Part shown: one piece after another, positions 59,527 through 64,000 of the stretch
Layout of the letters: every line of letters starts with the position of its first letter
Position numbering within the stretch: position 1 is the stretch's first letter
Assembly (NCBI GenBank): GCA_023853785.1
Contig: JAJIRX010000500.1
Coordinates: 558,001-622,000 of the forward strand
Reading direction: 5' to 3'
DNA: 64,000 nucleotides
Source of the DNA: Psilocybe azurescens
Taxonomy: Eukaryota > Basidiomycota > Agaricomycetes > Agaricales > Agrocybaceae
The notes under the pieces: model-generated
Database searches by the model: none
What the model was told of the DNA's origin: nothing
The model's input: only the letters and a program-made list of their open reading frames with translations
Made by a program: the position numbers and the translations under genes

Positions 59527-62243
59527 ATGGCTCTTCCAATGCTTGTTGCGGGAGGGGCTGAATGTGGCCCTTCCAATCCCCTGCAAAGCTTGACGAAAAG
59601 ATTTGAGCAGGATAGAGGTCTCCAACAGGTATGTGGCCGTCTTCGGTGTCAGACAGGGTCTCATCTGGTGAAATAGGATCATTTTGGCGCCGGTCGAGCA
59701 GGATCGTCTCGGGAGGTACGTACAACAAGATTACTTTCTTTTTTTTTCTATATCAAACGTTCTGTTTCGTCCAGGTCTTCCGTTCGCAGCAGGGGAGCAA
59801 CATCTCGCAGGATCAGGATGCTGCCCGGTTCTTCTCGGCGAACGTATCTCATGCGCCCCACCTCGTCACAGATGCGGGATATGATCTGTCAAGCATGCGT
59901 GCCGCCCTTCCTATGAATCCGACGCCACAAATGCAAAAGCCGCAGAATCCAGCAGCATCATGGGCGTCCGATTTCATGAGCCAGCCTATGAACCACCAAC
60001 CTATGCAAGCTTCTGCATCGCACCAGGCTCTCAGTGGGAAGGGCTTAAACACGGACATGCAAGTGGACGCGCACCCCATGTATGCAGCGTCTCAAGGTCA
60101 GCTGAAATCCTTGTTCAACCCGTTACAACTTCCGATATCATTTCTACAGGCGGCGGCATGCAATGGAACCCAGCCCTTCCTAATTTCCGCATGAACAACT
60201 CCGTGCCCACGTTCATGCCGCAGATGCTCATGCAACAGTACGTTCATCAACAACCCGCTGTCAATAACAAAAGTACGTTCACTTCCGTTCAATCACTGTT
60301 AATTTAGAATTTAATTTCTTTTCGCGCTATTCTTTCTAGGAATATCTTGGGACAGAGAATTTAATGCTCAAGAGCTTCATCATACCACCTCACTGGCGGA
60401 AGTCACACAGCTAATCGAACCAAAAGAGGAGACTCAACGCCGATCGGTTGGAGAGGCAGATGAGCTAGCTCGAACCGCTGGGCTACTCCTCGAGAATGTC
60501 AGACACGAGCAAAACCCCAAATTCCAGAAGAGTCAATTTATGGGGCTTATGAAACAACTGCGCGATGGAGAGGTTATCGTTGAGGGGAACAAGATGGTCG
60601 AGAGCGATGGCCGCACGACATCCCAGTCGCAGGTCGACGTGAAAGGCAAAGGAAGGGCGATCGACAACTTACCGATGTCAATGTCTGTTGATTTGTCGAA
60701 TGGGATGACTTTCCAACCGGGTCTGTCATCCCAGAACCAAGCGACTTCGAACCAGCAGGAAATGAAAGGCATCGAAGAGGATGCTAACGACGCCTATTTC
60801 CGACAAGAGAACGCCGAGTTTACTCGATACTGGAACGACACCCAGGTTAAGCAGGAACCGGCGGGCACAGCGGAAACTCTCTCGTGGGGCAAGATGCAAG
60901 CGGACTGGGATCACTTCGAAGCCACCACAGCCGGTATTAAAGCCATTACGAACTACCAATTCCAGGACAACAATCCTTATCTGTTGGGTGATTCATCGCG
61001 GACCCGAGCCCATCTCTTACACACACAGGGGGAGGCAGTCGGTTTTAGAGGTGTGTCTCTTATCGCCGCAGAAATATTGAAATAGCCAAAAATTACTAAT
61101 CAAAAATACCTGCTATGTGGCTTAGAATGTTCTCGAGCTCGAAGCATGTGTCCAGCGAAACATGGGGGATGCTGGTGCCTGGTACGAACTCGGGGTGAAG
61201 CAACAGGAAAATGAACGTGAGCAAAGGCTCTCCAAGCGCTGCAGCGCGCCGTGGAACTAGACCCGACACATCTTCCCGCGTGGCTCGCTTTGGGCATCTC
61301 GTCGACGAACGACAACGACCGACAAGGAACGTATGATGCGATATATGAATGGGTAACTCGGAATGAACAGTATCAGGACGCTGTCGCGCAATTTCGGGAG
61401 CAAGTACCAAGCGGAAATGATCTATCTCTTGCTGAGAGGTATTCTCAGTTGATCCAGTGTTTGATCACCATGGCCAGAAGCAACACAACGGGGGAAATTG
61501 ATGCAGATATCCAAATCGCATTGGCTGTGCTGTTGAACACAAATGAAGTCTGTCTATGTTTCGTTTCGGTTGTCCTTGGCAACTGACATGGCTTCATAGG
61601 AATATGGAAAAGCACAAGATTGCTTCAGAACTGCACTTGCGATTCGACCTGACGTAGGCAATCAAATTTATTGATCGTAGACATAGCTAACTTTGGTGTA
61701 GGATTGGCTGCTTTACAATCGCGTAGGAGCCACCATGGCCAACAGTGGACGCGCCGAAGAAGCACTGGACTATTATTATCGTGCTCTTGAACTTAATCCT
61801 GGGTATATTCGTGCCAGGTAGGTAGATTCAGTCAATTCATCAACCCCGATTCTTGGTTTTAACGTGAACTTTTCAGATTTAACCTGGGAATATCATGTAT
61901 TAACCTTCGGGTAAGATCGTCTTGCGAGTGACATGTCTGGGTCCTAATTGAATACATTTTAGCGCTATGAAGAAGCTGCCCAGCATATTCTTGATGCGTT
62001 GGCTTTGCAGGATAGTGATGGAGTTAGGGATAATACGGAATCGCACGAGAAGCGTGGTGTGGTGTCTAGTGCACTGTGGGATAGCTTGAAGACGACTTGT
62101 TTGCATATGCAAAGAGCTGATTTAGCAACATTCTGCGACCTCAAGGATCTCGAGGGTATGTTTTCGAATCTGTCTTTGAGTTACCCGGATGGGCCTCTCA
62201 CGAATTTTGTGTAGGTTTCCGGAATCGTTTTCATCACACATGA
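59527..62243 (+). CDS. PEX5: Pex5, peroxisomal PTS1 import receptor
   Basis: Cytosolic receptor for SKL-type cargo. Starts [20 protein letters not shown]; this N-terminal Cys-containing segment is the monoubiquitination/export region. WxxxF-type Pex13/Pex14-binding motifs follow (SWASDF, SWDREF, WDHFE). A central [10 protein letters not shown] motif precedes the TPR domain: [91 protein letters not shown]. Last exon ends at 62243 (GFRNRFHHT). Introns of about 50 nt throughout, among them 59630-59669. One A is missing from the short run 61223-61225 between TPRs; repair gives [18 protein letters not shown], otherwise a stop follows within 15 codons. Confidence 0.94.
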
Positions 62244-62249
62244 GTACAG

Positions 62250-62715
62250 TCATGTTGTCGACGCGAGCCCACTAATCCCTCCTTCGGCGGCGTTTTGTCG
62301 TCCATATGGTTTCGATTTTTCTTGTTCTTTACAATGGATATAGATAGATGTTGCAATAGCACTGGGCATATCCTTGTGTGCTATGAGGATTTCGAAGATT
62401 CTGTTCGGAATTGCGATTCGACGCGTGAGCTTATCGATGTGGGAAATCCGAACTGCGAACGCGAACTGACCTGGGTCCAAACCCAACCGTTTGGCCTTGT
62501 CCTTGGCCTTGTCTGTGCGAACCAGAGCCTCTTTCATCTGTTCGAACATCTCTTTATCTTCCTTTGACATCAATGGGGACTCTGCCAGGCGCCTCATCTT
62601 GACCATGAGTTGCTGATGGTTGTGAAGATCTGTTTTCTGTTTGGCCACCATATCCCGAACATCTTGAACGTCGGCATCGGTCAGGGGGAATAAGAGTGGG
62701 GTTTCTTCGAATCAT
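62250..62715 (-). CDS. CDC26-like small APC/C subunit (tentative)
   Basis: Starts at 62715 with MIRRNPTLIP, resembling the conserved N-terminus of CDC26, the small anaphase-promoting-complex subunit that stabilises Cdc16/APC6 TPRs. After correcting the coding C5 run (G5 on plus, 62684-62688; one base too many or two too few) the frame continues LTDADVQDVRDMVAKQKTDL and KAKDKAKRLGLDPG. Beyond that a donor-like GTCAGT suggests an intron, so the true C-terminus may lie elsewhere than the open-frame stop at 62250. The stop is only 7 bp from the convergent Pex5 stop. Identity rests on the short N-terminal motif. Confidence 0.5.
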
Positions 62716-63071
62716 GAAGCCTAAAGGTCTTGCTGTGCACTGAAGGTCTAGAAAGGCAAAAGTGCGGAATTAGAGGACAATGTAGAGCAGTTCAATAGAG
62801 TAGCTTGTCAAATGCCATTGGCGCTGGTGCCACTGCGATCATTCAGCTCACATTGTTCGACGGCATCTATACCAAATAGATACAAATACTCAGCACGAAC
62901 TGCGGCACTGTGGACAGGCGTGACTGCGGCTTCACTGCACCGTTGACGAAAGCACACATACCCTCTGCATAAGTACCTTACCTTTAACCCTCACTATCAG
63001 CCACGCCCCAAGCGCACTCTTTCCCTTCCCCTCACACCCTCACCCACATCCACGAACATCAACTCACCACA
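62716..63071. other. Intergenic region, divergent promoter of CDC26-like gene and PRA1
   Basis: About 360 bp. The last 100 bp before the PRA1 ATG are C-rich (many CCC/CACC blocks), a common fungal promoter composition. Nothing else recognised. Confidence 0.5.
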
Positions 63072-63873
63072 ATGGAAGTCTTCCTTAAAGTCAACAATGC
63101 CTTCAAGTCAATAAAGGTGCGCTGGCTTTAGCTATGCCAATGAACATACAAGAAAAAAGCAATCTAAAACTGGAGGCTCTCTAGGAAACCAAACTTTCAG
63201 GCTTGCGACCAGCATCGGAGTTCTTTGACGTCCAACGCATCTCAAAGCCAGCAGATATGAACCAAGCAACATCAGTGAGTGCCCTATGATTCTGTCCTGT
63301 CAGAGAAACGAGCCCTGACTTCGGTTTGTAGCGGATATCCTACAATACCCGTTATTTCTCAGGTAAACATATACTGAAATAGCATACCACATATTCAGGG
63401 TTTAATCTCATATTCGACACCGCTAGGAAACTACCTGCTGATTGTCGCGTTGCTGGCTGTCTATTCACTGTAAGTCCTTTTCCGTTTGACCACTAGCGAC
63501 AATTTTAGCTCATATACTGTAGCATCACGAACTATCTGCTCCTTCTATCTCTCATTTTCCTTGTCGGCGGCTTCGCTGCCATCAATAAGTTCGGTACGTG
63601 GGTCTTGCTTGTTATGATATTTTACATGTCAACTCATTGATGCATGTTGCCCCGCTAGCTCCGGAGGCAACTCAAGTCGGTGAACATACCATTACACAGA
63701 AACATCTGTATACCATACTCTTCGTGATTGGAATCCCGTTGTTCTGGTGGGCTGGCCCCTTCGCAACAGTCTTCTCCATTCTTATAGGATCGGCAATCCT
63801 CATCCTCGCACACGCAGCTCTGCTCGAGCCTGGCGTAGAAAGCGACTATGCCACCATCCAGGACACTGTATAA
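63072..63873 (+). CDS. PRA1/Yip3-family prenylated Rab acceptor
   Basis: Small ER/Golgi membrane protein interacting with Rab GTPases and Yip proteins. Exon 1 (63072-63116) codes MEVFLKVNNAFKSIK; exon 2 starts at 63185 (ETKLSGLRPASEFFDVQRIS), then RISYNTRYFSGNYLLIVALL, the hydrophobic hairpin ITNYLLLLSLIFLVGGFAAI, a short loop, the second hairpin LYTILFVIGIPLFWWAGPFA and FSILIGSAILILAHAALLE. The two-hairpin layout and the NYxxxxxL region are typical of PRA1. Six exons, all joining in frame; stop at 63871-63873. The remaining bases to 64000 are 3' flank. Confidence 0.94.
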
Positions 63874-64000
63874 ACAGTGGAGTATTGGGATGAGAGTTGG
63901 TATTCTGAGCATCTTATTTTCGTTATAATGTACTTCGTTTATGCGAGTAGACTACGATTCTGGCGCTTGCAATCTATGTAGCCTGTGGAAGCCTCTTTTA

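Noticed and set aside
1..64000. Secondary-metabolite or defence gene cluster
   Set aside because: No PKS, NRPS, terpene synthase, P450 or NLR-type genes occur; neighbours are unrelated housekeeping genes, so I see no cluster or new system.
1..64000. Programmed frameshifting as the cause of the many frame changes
   Set aside because: The sites share no slippery heptamer or downstream structure, affect many unrelated genes, and differ in direction; homopolymer sequence error explains them more simply.

Overview
This is nuclear DNA of a filamentous basidiomycete, most likely an Agaricomycete. Almost every gene is split by introns of about 45-65 nt with GT...AG ends. The protein set is typically fungal (NoxR, Spa2, Dsc3, Ams2/Spt21-like protein, TFIIIA, secreted beta-carbonic anhydrase). 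Genes lie 100-800 bp apart on both strands. I see no rRNA, tRNA or CRISPR array. I found no gene cluster that looks like a new biological system; the window reads as ordinary gene-dense fungal chromosome with one accessory pocket (about 38.3-42.5 kb).

Layout. 0-12.4 kb: 3' part of a Drs2-type lipid flippase, the NADPH-oxidase regulator NoxR, a PINX1/Pxr1 G-patch protein, a divergent pair (steryl-ester/acid lipase on minus, SGNH/PC-esterase-like membrane protein on plus) and a stand-alone IMPACT-domain protein. 13-25.3 kb: glucosamine-6-phosphate deaminase, a long Ams2/Spt21-like nuclear protein, an unrecognised membrane protein, TFIIIA, a secreted beta-carbonic anhydrase and Dsc3. 25.4-38.3 kb: an EgtB-like DinB/FGE sulfoxide-synthase-type protein without methyltransferase, an F-box protein, the polarisome scaffold Spa2, a truncated copy of the Spa2 N-terminus beside it, 3-ketoacyl-CoA reductase of fatty-acid elongation and an aromatic amino-acid decarboxylase. 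38.6-42.5 kb: a MITE with about 90-bp terminal inverted repeats, a decayed epoxide hydrolase and a second epoxide hydrolase carrying a nonsense codon. 42.6-64 kb: an unknown membrane/coiled-coil protein, the Chd1 remodeller divergent from TFIIH subunit Tfb4, a taspase/asparaginase-family protein, methylthioribose-1-phosphate isomerase divergent from an HSL-type lipase, a C2H2 factor, Pex5, a CDC26-like small protein and PRA1/Yip3.

The most important thing to know about this sequence is that many conserved genes contain single-base frame breaks, nearly always in short homopolymer runs (A3-A6, C4-C7, G4-G7) and mostly with one base too few. They interrupt near-invariant motifs in genes that are essential or housekeeping in other fungi (Chd1, Pex5, TFIIIA, nagB, ketoacyl-CoA reductase). 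Uncorrected homopolymer errors in the assembly explain this better than mass pseudogenisation. Each break is listed so that gene models can be repaired after checking reads. Other points of note: 7-nt microexons in two genes, GC-AG introns in two genes, a tandem partial Spa2 duplication, and a fungal EgtB-like gene lacking the usual N-terminal methyltransferase.
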